A stretch of DNA of 64,000 bases from Paraburkholderia flava (GTDB lineage: Bacteria > Pseudomonadota > Gammaproteobacteria > Burkholderiales > Burkholderiaceae). Shown piece by piece: positions 17,307-27,926 of this stretch; within the stretch, counting starts at the first letter, position 1; the number at the start of each line of letters is the position of its first letter. The stretch is taken from positions 2,410,209 to 2,474,208 of the forward strand of contig NZ_SMRO01000002.1 in assembly GCF_004359985.1 (NCBI RefSeq). Direction: 5' to 3'. The translations under genes and the position numbers were made by a program. The notes under the pieces were generated by a model. It worked only from the letters and a program-made list of their open reading frames with translations, was not told the origin of the DNA and searched no databases.

Positions 17307-17528
17307 ATGGCAGCAGCAGGCAAGTTACTCGGCAGCGTTTCGCACGTCGCGGAAAAAGCAAATCCGGTCCTCGAAGGCGCCAACGGCGTGAAAGAACTGT
17401 TCGGTAAAAAAGAAACCGGCGAGTCGAACAGCCCGGCACCGGCCGGTTCGCCCCCGGACAATGCGATCCAGCAACTGATCCAGAGCGTGGAGCAGGCGCT
17501 GAGCGGCGGCTCGGGTTCGAACACGTAA
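17307..17528 (+). CDS. Small hypothetical protein (73 aa) upstream of HrpB1-family gene
   Basis: CAGGAG lies ~9 bases before the ATG. The protein has an amphipathic N-terminal half (KLLGSVSHVAEKANP), a Ser/Pro/Gly-rich centre and a short terminal helix (DNAIQQLIQSVEQALSGG). It has no membrane segment. The short helical character and position next to an HrpB1-family gene would suit a type III secretion-related small protein, but I recognise no family. Confidence 0.6.
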   Translation: MAAAGKLLGSVSHVAEKANPVLEGANGVKELFGKKETGESNSPAPAGSPPDNAIQQLIQSVEQALSGGSGSNT

Positions 17529-17546
17529 TCGATGCGAGGACTCCCC

Positions 17547-17924
17547 ATGGACCTGCTCCAGACCAATGAGGCCGCCCGGCTGGGGCGGGCCGTGATCGAC
17601 AGCATCAAGGCCAATAGTTTCGACGAGGCCGAGACGCTTCTTCAGCAGTTGCACGAGGTGCATCCGGCCTCGAAGGACATGCTGATTTTCCCCGTGCTGA
17701 TGGCGATTCAACGCGGCGACGTGCGGGGCGCATGGCAGATCGTCAACGGCTTGCCCGACGACGAAAGTCCCGAGTTGAAGGCACTCTGCCTGTACCTTCT
17801 GAAAGATCCGTCGTGGCACAGCTATGCGACGGCACTCGAAGAAAGCCCGGACCCGTACATCCGTAAAGCGATGCTGCGACTCCTCGAACGCGAGGAAGAA
17901 ACGGGCCTCGGCGAGCCGGCGTGA
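17547..17924 (+). CDS. HrpB1/HrpK-family type III secretion protein
   Basis: 125 residues. The start at ATG 17547 is preferred over 17532 because GAGGA sits 6 bases ahead of it. The sequence is a helical TPR-like repeat protein: LGRAVIDSIKANSFDEAETL, then LLQQLHEVHPASKDML and GDVRGAWQIVNGLPDDESPE. This fits the HrpB1/HrpK family found in hrp type III secretion loci of Burkholderia, Ralstonia and Xanthomonas. No other secretion-apparatus gene is visible in the window, so it is an orphan copy. It overlaps the next gene by 4 bp. Confidence 0.72.
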   Translation: MDLLQTNEAARLGRAVIDSIKANSFDEAETLLQQLHEVHPASKDMLIFPVLMAIQRGDVRGAWQIVNGLPDDESPELKALCLYLLKDPSWHSYATALEESPDPYIRKAMLRLLEREEETGLGEPA

Positions 17925-18415
17925 TGAAACGGCTCGGTCTTGGCGCTCGTGCGGATCTGAACGTCTATTACGAGGCAGAAATGGCTCGTTATAGAACGCT
18001 CGGCGAGCACGGGCAAAAGATGCTGCAGGTCGTCACGCTGGAACGCTTCATCGATTTTTTCAACGCATGTCCCTCGATCGGTTTCGAGTACGACGGGAAA
18101 CCGATCGGGGGCATGATTTTCGACGGCGAAGAAGCGCACGTCGCGGTGCTGCCCGAGTATCACGGACGCTGGGCGTTGCTGTGGGAACCGGCACTCGACT
18201 GGGTCTTCAGTCTCAAGCAGGAAATCCACGTCAAGGTCGAGGCGTTCAACGACACGTGTATCGCGTTCATGGAACGCAATGGCTGGCCCGCGATCGATCG
18301 CGTCGACGGCTTCATCGTCTATCGGATGACGCCGCATACGCGGGTGCGCAAGGGGATCGGTCTGTCCGCGAATCGCTTGAACAATCCCGCACACGCGGCC
18401 CGCGCGTCCGCATAA
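17921..18415 (+). CDS. GNAT-like acetyltransferase-fold protein
   Basis: 164 residues, starting at GTG 17921 or ATG 17924 and overlapping the preceding stop, so translation is probably coupled to the HrpB1-like gene. The middle part (AHVAVLPEYHGRWALLWEPA) has the beta4-turn-helix3 character of GNAT enzymes, with HGRW in the pyrophosphate loop position. The segment FNDTCIAFMERNGWPAI matches the usual N-x-x-x-x-x-F-x-x-x-G-(F/W) element near the C-terminus. Phage-borne GNATs often look like this. The substrate is unknown. Confidence 0.6.
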   Translation: MMKRLGLGARADLNVYYEAEMARYRTLGEHGQKMLQVVTLERFIDFFNACPSIGFEYDGKPIGGMIFDGEEAHVAVLPEYHGRWALLWEPALDWVFSLKQEIHVKVEAFNDTCIAFMERNGWPAIDRVDGFIVYRMTPHTRVRKGIGLSANRLNNPAHAARASA

Positions 18416-18685
18416 ACCACCGAACCGCGCCGCAGTGGCACGGCCATTGCTGATGATGCCCGGCGTGCGTCGCTGATGCCCGCACAACCCGTATGGATTT
18501 TGTCAGGCCCGATCCCGGCGAACGCGTCGAGTGCGCGAGGCCAGGAGAATCCGGCAAAGCTTCAAGATATTCAGGCATTCCCTGTCCCGATGCTCAGGCC
18601 TACCATGGCAATCTCGCCGGAAGGCACACGCACGTGCATGCCGTCTCCCCCACGGCCGTCACCCGAACCGAACAGGAGTCTCTCC

Positions 18686-19534
18686 ATGATGAATCGCAAC
18701 AATCCCGTCTGGCTGATCACCGGCTGCTCGACCGGCTTCGGTCGCGAACTCGCGAAACTCGTGCTCGAACGCGGCTGGCGCGCGGTCGTCACCGCACGCG
18801 ACGTGTCGAAGGTCGAGGACATCGTCAAGGGTCACGAAGACCAGGCACTCGCACTGCCGCTCGATGTGAACAACCCTGAGCAGGTCGCGCAGGTGGTCGC
18901 GCAATCCGTCGCGCGCTTCGGCCGCATCGACGCGCTCGTCAACAATGCGGGCTACGGCTATCTGGCCGCGATCGAGGAAGGCGAAGACGACGCGGTACGC
19001 GACATGTTCGAAACCAACGTGTTCGGTCTCGTCGATATCACGAAGGCCGTGCTGCCCACGATGCGCGCGCAGAAAAGCGGCTTGATCGTCAACGTGTCGT
19101 CGATCGGCGGTCTCGCGAGCTTCGCGGCGACCGGCTATTACCACGCGACCAAATATGCAGTGGAAGGTCTGTCCGAATCGCTCGCGCTCGAAGTGAAGCC
19201 GCTCGGCATCGACGTGCTGATCGTCGAGCCGGGTCCGTTCCGCACGAACTGGGCAGGGCCGTCGATCAAACAATCGGCGGTGCGCATCGCCGATTACGAC
19301 GCGACCGCCGGCGATCGCCGCAAGCAGACCGAAGCGCGCAGCGGCAACCAGGCGGGCGATCCGGTGCGCGCCGCGCAGGCGATCATCGATGCGTCGCTGT
19401 CCGACACGCCGCCGCTGCGTCTGCTGCTCGGCAAGGCGGCGCTCGAACTCGCACGCAAGAAGCTCGATACGCTGCGTCACGACTTCGACACGTGGGAAGC
19501 AACGACGGTCGGTGCCGATTTCCCGCAGGGCTAG
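18686..19534 (+). CDS. SDR-family oxidoreductase
   Basis: 282 residues. The start is ATG 18686 (or 18689), placed by AGGAG ~9 bases upstream; the frame is open back to 18476, but that part lacks protein-like content. TGCSTGFGRE is the dinucleotide-binding motif, NNAGYGY follows at ~87, and YHATKYA carries the catalytic Tyr and Lys. The TGxSxGfG variant and long C-terminal region are typical of the extended YbbO-like/retinol dehydrogenase-like SDR group. It is monocistronic, with a hairpin at 19578-19600 downstream. Confidence 0.9.
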   Translation: MMNRNNPVWLITGCSTGFGRELAKLVLERGWRAVVTARDVSKVEDIVKGHEDQALALPLDVNNPEQVAQVVAQSVARFGRIDALVNNAGYGYLAAIEEGEDDAVRDMFETNVFGLVDITKAVLPTMRAQKSGLIVNVSSIGGLASFAATGYYHATKYAVEGLSESLALEVKPLGIDVLIVEPGPFRTNWAGPSIKQSAVRIADYDATAGDRRKQTEARSGNQAGDPVRAAQAIIDASLSDTPPLRLLLGKAALELARKKLDTLRHDFDTWEATTVGADFPQG

Positions 19535-20110
19535 CGCTCAGGGCTAAGCCCAGTTCATCGAAAGCCTTTTGAAAACGATGCGCCGCGTCATGCGGCGCAT
19601 TCTCTAACCTCTCCTCAATACAGAATTACCGCGACGGTTGCGCCGATGCGCCCGTCGCCCTCTGCTGCGCCCCGCCCCGCCGGGCTCTCCGGCAATCTCT
19701 CCGATTCTCGCGGCCTTTTACCGGCCATTACACCGCCCGTATCCTGTAATTTTGCGCAATCTCTTTAACGGTTGTGTGAACGGAATCGCAAGGTGCGCAC
19801 GTTACACTGCGGCGCATGGCTAACCGACTCCCGTTGTCCATCGCGGCACACGCTCGCACGACATTCGTCCACACGGATCGGCGTATCCGCCGCGCGGCCA
19901 CATCGCGCACCGTTGCGAGATGAGACGGGATGAGATGAACGTCCCGGTGCGCCAGCCCGCAATCCGCGCGGCGTGCGGTGGCCATCACGGCCGCCGCCGC
20001 AGCCACCGCAGCAGTCGATCCGGCATTCGCCGCAATCTAACGGCATGCCGGTTCCCGCAGCATGCCCCGCCCCCGCATCGTGGGCAGCCCATGTCTTTGG
20101 AGATATTGCT
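19535..20110. other. 576-bp intergenic region before efflux operon
   Basis: No convincing gene on either strand. It contains the hairpin at 19578-19600 and should hold the promoter of the mdtABC-type operon. I could not identify a convincing -35/-10 pair or regulator site. Confidence 0.5.
19578..19600 (+). terminator. Hairpin after SDR gene
   Basis: ATGCGCCGC and its complement separated by a 5-base loop, 44 bp after the SDR stop, followed by a pyrimidine-rich stretch. Confidence 0.55.
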
Positions 20111-21403
20111 ATGAGCGAAGCTGTGCCCACGCAGCCGAGGCGCTCGCGACGCACTCTCGTCGTGCTCGCGATCGTCCTGCTCGTACTGATCGCGCTCGTC
20201 GTGGTTCACGTACTGCGCCGGCAGAAACCCACACGCGCCACGCCGCCGCAGATCGTCACGGCAGCGACAGCTACGCTCGGTCCGATGCCCGAGGTGCTGA
20301 GCGAACTCGGCACGGTGACGCCGACCGCAACCGTGACCGTGCTGCCGCAACTGAGCGGCTATCTCACGGCGGTCGGTTATCACGAAGGCCAGGACGTCGA
20401 GAAAGGTCAGTTCCTCGCGCAGATCGATCCGCGTCAGTACGAGATCTCGAAGCAGCAGGCGCAGGCGCAACTCGCGAAAGACAAGGCCGCGCTCGCGCAG
20501 GCCCGCTCCGATCTCGCGCGCTTCACCGAGCTGAACCAGCACAAGTCGATTGCCGAGCAGACCTATACGGACCAGGTGTTCCTCGTCCAGCAGGATGAAG
20601 CCGCCGTGAAAGCCGACCTCGCGACGATCGCGCAGGACGATCTCGATCTCGCCTATTGCCACATCACCGCTCCGGTCGCGGGACGTGTCGGTCTGCGGCT
20701 CGTCGATCCGGGCAACTACGTGACGGCGTCGTCGTCGCCGGGCATTGTCGTGATCACGACGGTCAAACCGACCACCATCGAATTCACCGTGCCGCAGGAT
20801 TCGCTGGCCCGCGTGATGGATCGCCTGAACAGCGGCGCGAGTCTGCCGGTCACCGCGTACAGCAGCGACAACTCGAAGCAGATCGCCACCGGCAGCCTGT
20901 ACGCGGTCAGCAACCAGATGGCCACCGCAACCGGCACCGTGACGCTGCGCGCGACCTTCGCAAACGACGACGAAAAGCTGTTCCCGAACGAGTTCGTCAA
21001 CGTGAAGCTGCTGGTCGATACGCTGCAGAATGCAGTGCTGGTGCCGACTCCCGCCGTGCAGACCGGCGCGCCGGGCGACTACGTGTACCTCGTCAATGCA
21101 AACCAGACGGTGTCGGTCCACAAGGTCACGCTGGGTCCGAGCGACGGCAAGAACACGGTGATCACGTCGGGCCTCGCATCCGGCGATACGGTCGTCACCG
21201 ACGGGATGGATCGCCTGAGCGATGGTGCAAAAATCCGCACGGCCGCGGCCCATGCAGCGAATGCCGCGAATGCGGGCAGCGGTGCAAGCAGTGCCGCCGC
21301 CGCTTCAACCGACGCAGCCAGCAGCACGCATGCTCACCGGCGAGCACATGGCGGAGCGTCGGATGCATCGGATGCATCGGCCTCACCCGCCGCCGCGTCG
21401 TAG
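20111..21403 (+). CDS. mdtA: RND efflux periplasmic adaptor (MdtA-like)
   Basis: 430 residues. GGAGAT lies ~9 bases before ATG 20111. One N-terminal membrane anchor (residues ~17-35) is followed by the adaptor core: barrel-sandwich/lipoyl region (GYLTAVGYHEGQDVEKGQFL), an alpha-hairpin (QQAQAQLAKDKAALAQARSD) and beta-barrel/MP domains. MdtA/HlyD-family adaptors connect an inner-membrane RND pump with an outer-membrane channel. The last ~50 residues are an Ala/Ser/His-rich low-complexity tail encoded in part by GGATGCATC repeats near 21358-21382. First gene of a four-gene operon. Confidence 0.93.
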   Translation: MSEAVPTQPRRSRRTLVVLAIVLLVLIALVVVHVLRRQKPTRATPPQIVTAATATLGPMPEVLSELGTVTPTATVTVLPQLSGYLTAVGYHEGQDVEKGQFLAQIDPRQYEISKQQAQAQLAKDKAALAQARSDLARFTELNQHKSIAEQTYTDQVFLVQQDEAAVKADLATIAQDDLDLAYCHITAPVAGRVGLRLVDPGNYVTASSSPGIVVITTVKPTTIEFTVPQDSLARVMDRLNSGASLPVTAYSSDNSKQIATGSLYAVSNQMATATGTVTLRATFANDDEKLFPNEFVNVKLLVDTLQNAVLVPTPAVQTGAPGDYVYLVNANQTVSVHKVTLGPSDGKNTVITSGLASGDTVVTDGMDRLSDGAKIRTAAAHAANAANAGSGASSAAAASTDAASSTHAHRRAHGGASDASDASASPAAAS

Positions 21404-21421
21404 CCCTACCCCGATGCGCCG

Positions 21422-24400
21422 ATGAATATCTCCCGTCTGTTCATTCTCCGCCCGGTGGCGACGCTGCTGCTGATGGTCGCGCTCGTGCTGGTCGGTCTCG
21501 TCGCAGTGCGCGTGCTGCCGGTTTCGTCGCTGCCGAACGTCGACTATCCGACGATCCAGGTGCAGACCTTCTATCCGGGCGCAAGCCCGGACGTGATGGC
21601 GACCACCGTCACCGCGCCGCTCGAAGTGCAGCTCGGCGAAATCCCCGGTCTGCAGCAGATGACGTCGTACAGTTCCGACGGCGCATCGGTGATCACGCTG
21701 CAGTTCGACCTGTCGCTGAACCTCGACGTTGCGCAGCAGAACGTCCAGCAGGCGATCAACGCGGCGAACAGTTTTCTGCCGAGTGGCCTGCCCGCTCCGC
21801 CGACGTACGCGAAGGTCAATCCCGCCGACCAGCCGATCCTGACACTCGCGGTGACATCGAAGTCGATGTCGCTGACGCAGCTCGAAGACACCGCGAACAA
21901 CCGGCTCGGTACGAAGATATCCGAAGTGCCAGGCGTCGGTGTCGTCACCACAGCCGGCGGCAACGTGCCCGCGATCCGCGTCGAAGCCGATCCGCAGAAA
22001 CTCGCCGCATATGGTCTGAATATCGACGATCTGCGCACGCTGTTGAGTTACGTCAACGTGAGCCAGCCGAAGGGCAATTTCGACGGCCCCGATCTCGACT
22101 ACACGATCAACGGCAACGATCAGATCTCCGATCCGAAGGATTATCTCAACACCGTCATCGCGTATCAGAACGGCGCGCCCGTCTACATGCGCGACGTCGC
22201 GCGCGTGACGTCGGCCGCACAGGATGTCGAGCGCGGCGCCTGGTACAACGGGACGCCCGCGATCGTGCTGAACGTGCAGCGTCAGCCGGGCGCGAACGTG
22301 ATCGCGACCGTCGACCAGATCAAGAAGGAACTGCCGCAACTCGAATCGACGTTGCCGGCCGGCATGAAGGTCACGATCGTGTCGGACAGCACCGGCGTGA
22401 TCCGCTCGTCGGTGTCGGATGCCGCGTTCGAACTCGTGCTCGCGATCATCCTCGTCGTGCTGGTGATTTTCGTGTTCCTGCGCAACGTGCCCGCGACGAT
22501 TATTCCGAGCGTGTCGGTGCCGGTGTCGCTGATCGGCACGCTCGCGGTGATGTATCAACTGAACTACTCGATCGACAACCTCTCGCTGATGGCGTTGATC
22601 ATCGCGACGGGCTTCGTCGTCGACGATTCGATCGTGATGATCGAGAACGTCGTCCGCTATCTCGAGGAAGGCAAGACGCCGCTCGAAGCCGCGATCGAAG
22701 GCGCCGGGCAGATCGGCTTCACGATTCTGTCGCTGACGATCTCGCTGATCGCGGTGCTGATTCCGCTGCTGTTCATGGGCGGTGTGATCGGCCGGCTGTT
22801 CAGCGAATTCGCGGTGACGCTGGCGGTGACGATCGTGATATCGGCCGTCGTGTCGCTGACCGTCGTGCCGATGCTGTGCGCCCGGATGCTGCGCGCGGAA
22901 TCGGATCGGCATCCGAGCCGCTTCGAGCGGATCAGCGAGCGGCTGTTCGACAAGACGCTCGCCGCCTACGAACGCGGGCTGCGCTGGGTGCTCGACCATC
23001 AGCTGCTGACGCTGTTCGTCGCGCTCGGCACGGTCGCGTTGACGCTCGTGCTGTATGTCGTGATTCCGAAGGGACTGTTCCCGGTGCAGGACGTCGGCGT
23101 GATCCAGGGCATCAGCGTCGCCGACAATTCGGTGTCGTACAAGGCGATGGTCGCGCGGCAATCGGCGCTCGCCGACGCGATCCTGAAAGACCCCGACGTG
23201 ACGTCGTTGACCTCTTACGTCGGCATCGACGGGATCAACACGACGCTGAACAACGGCCGCTTCCTGATCAACCTGCGCGACCGCGACAAGCGCTCGCTCT
23301 CCGCACAGGAAATCGCGCGACGGTTGCAGGACGAAGTCGCCGACGTGCCGGGCATCAAGCTGTACATGCAGCCCGAACAGGATCTGACGCTCGATACGAC
23401 CGTGTCGCCGAACCAGTACAAGTTCGTGCTGCGCGGGCCGAACCAGCAGGCGTTCGATCAGTACGTGCCGGCGCTGATCGACAAGATGAAGCAGATTCCG
23501 TCGATCACCGACGTGACGAGCGACCTGAACACGAACGGCCTGAGCGTGTACGTCGACGTGAACCGGCAGCTCGCTGCACGCTACGGGATCACGGCCGCAA
23601 CGATCGACAACGCGCTGTACGACGCGCTCGGCCAGCGCATCGTGTCGACGATCTTCCAGCAGTCCGACCAGTACCGCGTGATTCTCGTCGCGAAGCCGGA
23701 ATCGGTGCCGACCGTGCAGTCGCTCGGCAACCTGTATCTGCCGAGCCAGACGAGCAGCAGCGGCCAGGTGCCGCTCGCCGGCATCGCGAAGATCAGGATC
23801 CAGAAGTCGCCGCTCGTGATCAGCCACCTCGCGCAGTTCCCGGCCGTCACGATCTCGTTCAATCTCGCGAAGGACGCGTCGCTGAGCACCGCCGTCGATC
23901 GCATTCGCACGGCCGAGAAAGCGGTGAATCTGCCGCCGTCGATCACGTCGTCGTTCCAGGGCGCCGCGCAGGCATTCGAGGATTCGCTGTCGAGCGAGGT
24001 CTATCTGCTGGTTGCCGCACTCGTCGCCGTGTACATCGTGCTCGGCGTGCTGTACGAAAGCTTCATCCATCCGGTGACGATCCTCTCTACGCTGCCGTCG
24101 GCGGGCATCGGCGCGCTGCTCGCGCTGATGATCGCCGGCAGCGATCTCGACGTGATCGGCATCATCGGGATCGTGCTGCTGATCGGCATCGTGAAGAAGA
24201 ACGCGATCATGATGGTCGACTTCGCGCTCGAAGCGGAACGCGGTCAGGGAAAGTCGCCGCGCGAAGCAATTTTCGAAGCGTCGCTGCTGCGCTTCCGGCC
24301 GATCCTGATGACGACGCTCGCCGCGATGCTCGGCGCACTGCCGATGCTGCTCGGCACCGGCACGGGTTCGGAACTGCGCCGCCCGCTCGGGCTCGCGATC

Positions 24401-24556
24401 ATCGGCGGGCTGACGTTAAGCCAGGTGCTGACGCTGTTCACGACGCCGGTGATCTATCTGTTCTTCGACCGCCTCGCGCAGCGCGTGAACCGTCGACGGC
24501 GCGAACGTAGCGAACGCCGCGCACGCCCCGCAGATTCCGGCGAGCAGACATCGTGA
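21422..24556 (+). CDS. mdtB: RND efflux pump subunit (MdtB-like)
   Basis: 1044 residues, the usual size of an RND (AcrB/MdtB) transporter. N-terminal [17 protein letters not shown] is typical of MdtB/MdtC. Twelve predicted membrane helices in two halves surround two large periplasmic loops. The proton-relay helix 4 region carries [14 protein letters not shown] with the adjacent aspartates. It starts 18 bp after the adaptor stop and its stop overlaps the next GTG start (GTGA). In enteric bacteria MdtB and MdtC form a mixed trimer exporting bile salts, novobiocin and similar compounds. Confidence 0.94.
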   Translation: MNISRLFILRPVATLLLMVALVLVGLVAVRVLPVSSLPNVDYPTIQVQTFYPGASPDVMATTVTAPLEVQLGEIPGLQQMTSYSSDGASVITLQFDLSLNLDVAQQNVQQAINAANSFLPSGLPAPPTYAKVNPADQPILTLAVTSKSMSLTQLEDTANNRLGTKISEVPGVGVVTTAGGNVPAIRVEADPQKLAAYGLNIDDLRTLLSYVNVSQPKGNFDGPDLDYTINGNDQISDPKDYLNTVIAYQNGAPVYMRDVARVTSAAQDVERGAWYNGTPAIVLNVQRQPGANVIATVDQIKKELPQLESTLPAGMKVTIVSDSTGVIRSSVSDAAFELVLAIILVVLVIFVFLRNVPATIIPSVSVPVSLIGTLAVMYQLNYSIDNLSLMALIIATGFVVDDSIVMIENVVRYLEEGKTPLEAAIEGAGQIGFTILSLTISLIAVLIPLLFMGGVIGRLFSEFAVTLAVTIVISAVVSLTVVPMLCARMLRAESDRHPSRFERISERLFDKTLAAYERGLRWVLDHQLLTLFVALGTVALTLVLYVVIPKGLFPVQDVGVIQGISVADNSVSYKAMVARQSALADAILKDPDVTSLTSYVGIDGINTTLNNGRFLINLRDRDKRSLSAQEIARRLQDEVADVPGIKLYMQPEQDLTLDTTVSPNQYKFVLRGPNQQAFDQYVPALIDKMKQIPSITDVTSDLNTNGLSVYVDVNRQLAARYGITAATIDNALYDALGQRIVSTIFQQSDQYRVILVAKPESVPTVQSLGNLYLPSQTSSSGQVPLAGIAKIRIQKSPLVISHLAQFPAVTISFNLAKDASLSTAVDRIRTAEKAVNLPPSITSSFQGAAQAFEDSLSSEVYLLVAALVAVYIVLGVLYESFIHPVTILSTLPSAGIGALLALMIAGSDLDVIGIIGIVLLIGIVKKNAIMMVDFALEAERGQGKSPREAIFEASLLRFRPILMTTLAAMLGALPMLLGTGTGSELRRPLGLAIIGGLTLSQVLTLFTTPVIYLFFDRLAQRVNRRRRERSERRARPADSGEQTS

Positions 24557-27500
24557 ACATTTCGGCGCTCTTCATCCGGCGCCCGGTCGCGACGACGCTG
24601 CTGGCGATCGCGATCCTGATCTCCGGCGCGCTCGCGTACTTCCGGCTGCCGGTCGCGCCGCTGCCGAACGTCGCGTACCCGGTGATCGTCGTGCAAGCGA
24701 ACATGGCGGGAGCAAGCCCGGACATCATGGCGTCGACGGTCGCGGAGCCGCTCGAGCGACGGCTCGCGACGATCGCCGACGTGAGCGAGCTGACGTCGAT
24801 CAGCAACGTGGGATCGTCGCGGATCGTCATCGTGTTCGGTCTGAAGCGCGACATCAACGGCGCCGCACGCGACGTCGAAGCGGCGCTGCAGGCCGCGCGC
24901 GCAGACCTGCCGACCACGCTGCGCGCGAATCCGACCTATCGCCAGTACAACCCTGCCGACGCGCCGATCATGGTGCTCGCGCTGACGTCCGACACGCTGA
25001 CGAAAGCGCAGCTGTACGACTCGGCCGATTCGGTGATCCAGCAGCAGCTGTCGCAGGTGAATGGCGTCGGGCAGATCACGCTCGGCGGCGGCGCATTGCC
25101 GTCGGTGCGCGTCGAATTGCAGCCGGGCAAACTGAACAGCTACGGCATCGGTCTCGAAGACGTGCGCGCGGCGATCGGCGCGGCGAACGCCGACAGTGCG
25201 AAAGGCCACCTCGACCAGGGCGACCAGCGCTTCATCGTGCGCTCGAACGACCAGATCACGAAAGCGGCGCCCTACCGCGACGTCGTGATCGCGTACCGCA
25301 ATGGCGCACCGGTGACGCTCGCCGACGTCGCCGACGTCGAGGACTCGAACGAAAACATCCGCAACGCGGGGCTCTTCAACGGCAAGTCGGCCGTGCTCGT
25401 GATCGTCTACCCGATGCCGGGCAGCAACGTCGTCAGCACCGTCGCGCAGATCCGCAACGTGCTGCCGACCATCGAGGCGACGCTGCCGAGCAGCGTGCAC
25501 GTGAACGTCGCGATCGACCGTTCCGAATCGGTCCGCTCGTCGGTGTCTGACACCGAGCGCACGCTGTTCATCGCGGTGCTGCTGGTGGTCGGCGTCGTGT
25601 TCATCTTCCTGCAGTCGCCGCGCGCGACGCTGGTGCCGGCCGTCGCGCTGCCGCTGTCGATCGTCGGCACGTTCGGGCCGATGTACCTGCTCGGCTACAG
25701 CATCGACAACCTGTCGCTGATGGCGCTGACGATCGGCACCGGCTTCGTCGTCGACGATGCGGTCGTCGTGCTCGAAAATATTACGCGCCATCTCGAGGCC
25801 GGCATGAGTCCGCGCGAGGCCGCGTTCCAGGGCAGTGCCGAAGTGGGCTTCACGGTGATCTCGATGAGCCTGTCGCTGATCGCCGTGTTCCTGCCGATCC
25901 TGCTGATGCCCGGCATCGTCGGGCTGCTGTTCCATGAATTCGCGGTCACGCTATCCATCGCGATCCTGATCTCGCTCGTCATTTCGCTGACCGTCACGCC
26001 CGCAATGTGCGCGTACGTGCTGAGCCGCGAGCGCGCGGGTCACTCCAGCGCGCGCTGGGCCACGTGGGTCGACGCGCAGTTCGAACGCTTCAAGCAGGCC
26101 TATTCGCGCTCGCTGACCGCCGTACTCGACCACTCGCTGCTGGTGATCCTGACGCTGATCGGGCTGCTGGTCGCGAACGTGTTCCTGTTCAAGCTCGTGC
26201 CCGCGACGTTCTTCCCCGAGCAGGATACCGGCATCCTGGTCGGCCAGATCATCGCGGATCAAAGCATCTCGTTCCCGGCGATGAAGCAGAAGCTCGCGCA
26301 GTTGCAGTCGATCGTGCAGAAAGACCCGGCGGTCGCGTCGGTGGCGGGTTTCACCGGCGGCCGCGCGCTGAATACCGCGAACGTGTTCATCGAACTGAAG
26401 CCGCTCGCGCAGCGGCACGCGAGCGCAACCGACGTCGTGAACCGTCTGCGGCCGAAGCTCAACCAGGTGTCCGGCGCGCGGCTCTTTATCCAGGCGCAGC
26501 AGGATCTGCGCATCGGCGGTAGACAGTCGGCCGCCGAGTATCAGTACACGCTGACGAGCGACGATTCCGACGCGCTGTTCAAGTGGACGCCGAAGCTCGT
26601 CACCGAGCTCAACAAGCAGCACGGCCAGTTGCTCGACGTGAACTCCGATCTGCAGCAGAACGGCCTGCAGACTTACGTGAACATCAATCGCGGCACGGCG
26701 GCGCGCTACAGCTTCGCACCGAACCAGGTCGACAACGTGCTGTACGACGCGTTCGGCCAGCGCACCGTGTCGACGATCTACAACCCGTTGAACCAGTACT
26801 TCGTCGTGATGGAAGTGGCGCCGCAGTACTGGCAGTACCCGCAGTCGCTGGACAATATTTTCTTCAGCAAGGCAGCGGGCAACGCACTCGGCACCGCGCA
26901 GACGCGGATGCCGGGCGGCACCGTCAGCGGCGTGACGGCGCCGAGCGCGATCAGCGCGGCGGCGGGCGCGGCGGCGAACACCAGCTCGCTGAACGCGGAC
27001 GCGGAGGCCAACCAGGCCAACAACAGCATCTCGAACAGCAAGGGCGGCAGTTCGAGCGGCAGCGCGGACAGCACGGCGGCCGAAACGATGGTGCCGTTGC
27101 CGGCGTTCGCGACCTACGTCAACAACCACACGGCGACCCAGGTCAACCATCAGAGCGGGCTCGTCGCCGCGACGATCTCGTTCAACCTGCCGCAGGGCGG
27201 CTCGCTCAGCAACGCGGCGGTCGTAATCGACCAGGCGATGCGCGACATCGGCATGCCGGCGACGATTCACGGCGCGTTCGCCGGTGCGGCGCAGGCGTAC
27301 GCGCAGTCGATCGGTACGATCCCGCTGCTGATCCTCGCCGCGCTCGGCGTCGTCTATATCGTGCTCGGCGTGCTGTACGAAAGCTCCATTCACCCGCTGA
27401 CGATCCTGTCGACGCTGCCGTCGGCGGGCATCGGCGCCACGCTCGCGCTGCTCGTGTTCGGCACGCCGTTCTCGGTGATCGCGCTGATCGGCATCATCCT

Positions 27501-27915
27501 GCTGATCGGCATCGTCAAGAAGAACGGGATCATGATGGTCGACGTCGCGATCCATTTGCAGCGCAGCGAAGGCAAGAACGCGCGCGAGGCGATCCACGAC
27601 GCGGCCGTCGTGCGGCTACGGCCGATCATGATGACGACCGCCGCTGCCGTGCTCGGCGCGGTGCCGCTCGCGATCGGCATCGGCCAGGGCGCGTCGCTGC
27701 GTCAGCCGCTGGGCGTCACGGTGATGGGCGGGCTGATCGTGAGCCAGCTGTTCACGCTGTACACGACGCCGGTGATCTATCTGTATCTCGACCGTCTGCG
27801 TTCGCGGCTCGTCAGGGCGTCGGCGCGGCTGCCGTGGGTGGGTAGCTCGGGAGCGTCTGGAGCGTCGGCGCAGTCGGGAGCGCCGGGACCCTCGAGCGAA
27901 TCGCGCGGACCATAG
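24553..27915 (+). CDS. mdtC: RND efflux pump subunit (MdtC-like) with low-complexity insertion
   Basis: 1120 residues, about 90 more than enteric MdtC. GTG start overlapping the mdtB stop. RND hallmarks are present: [17 protein letters not shown], helix 4 [14 protein letters not shown], and the second-half [18 protein letters not shown]. Residues ~772-842 (nt ~26866-27080) are a Ser/Ala/Asn/Gly-rich segment (for example [20 protein letters not shown]) within the second periplasmic loop, absent from the paralogous MdtB next door and accounting for the extra length. It probably pairs with MdtB as a heterotrimer. Confidence 0.93.
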   Translation: MNISALFIRRPVATTLLAIAILISGALAYFRLPVAPLPNVAYPVIVVQANMAGASPDIMASTVAEPLERRLATIADVSELTSISNVGSSRIVIVFGLKRDINGAARDVEAALQAARADLPTTLRANPTYRQYNPADAPIMVLALTSDTLTKAQLYDSADSVIQQQLSQVNGVGQITLGGGALPSVRVELQPGKLNSYGIGLEDVRAAIGAANADSAKGHLDQGDQRFIVRSNDQITKAAPYRDVVIAYRNGAPVTLADVADVEDSNENIRNAGLFNGKSAVLVIVYPMPGSNVVSTVAQIRNVLPTIEATLPSSVHVNVAIDRSESVRSSVSDTERTLFIAVLLVVGVVFIFLQSPRATLVPAVALPLSIVGTFGPMYLLGYSIDNLSLMALTIGTGFVVDDAVVVLENITRHLEAGMSPREAAFQGSAEVGFTVISMSLSLIAVFLPILLMPGIVGLLFHEFAVTLSIAILISLVISLTVTPAMCAYVLSRERAGHSSARWATWVDAQFERFKQAYSRSLTAVLDHSLLVILTLIGLLVANVFLFKLVPATFFPEQDTGILVGQIIADQSISFPAMKQKLAQLQSIVQKDPAVASVAGFTGGRALNTANVFIELKPLAQRHASATDVVNRLRPKLNQVSGARLFIQAQQDLRIGGRQSAAEYQYTLTSDDSDALFKWTPKLVTELNKQHGQLLDVNSDLQQNGLQTYVNINRGTAARYSFAPNQVDNVLYDAFGQRTVSTIYNPLNQYFVVMEVAPQYWQYPQSLDNIFFSKAAGNALGTAQTRMPGGTVSGVTAPSAISAAAGAAANTSSLNADAEANQANNSISNSKGGSSSGSADSTAAETMVPLPAFATYVNNHTATQVNHQSGLVAATISFNLPQGGSLSNAAVVIDQAMRDIGMPATIHGAFAGAAQAYAQSIGTIPLLILAALGVVYIVLGVLYESSIHPLTILSTLPSAGIGATLALLVFGTPFSVIALIGIILLIGIVKKNGIMMVDVAIHLQRSEGKNAREAIHDAAVVRLRPIMMTTAAAVLGAVPLAIGIGQGASLRQPLGVTVMGGLIVSQLFTLYTTPVIYLYLDRLRSRLVRASARLPWVGSSGASGASAQSGAPGPSSESRGP

Positions 27916-27926
27916 GACACGAAGGC

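Noticed and set aside
21383..24070. Minus-strand open frame of ~895 codons opposite mdtB
   Set aside because: Antisense shadow, His/Arg/Asp-rich composition typical of reversed high-GC coding DNA.
20656..24510. Very long plus-strand open frame (over 1280 codons) across mdtA/mdtB
   Set aside because: Shadow of the real mdtA and mdtB frames in high-GC DNA; Arg/Ala/Asp-rich, without domains or a ribosome site.
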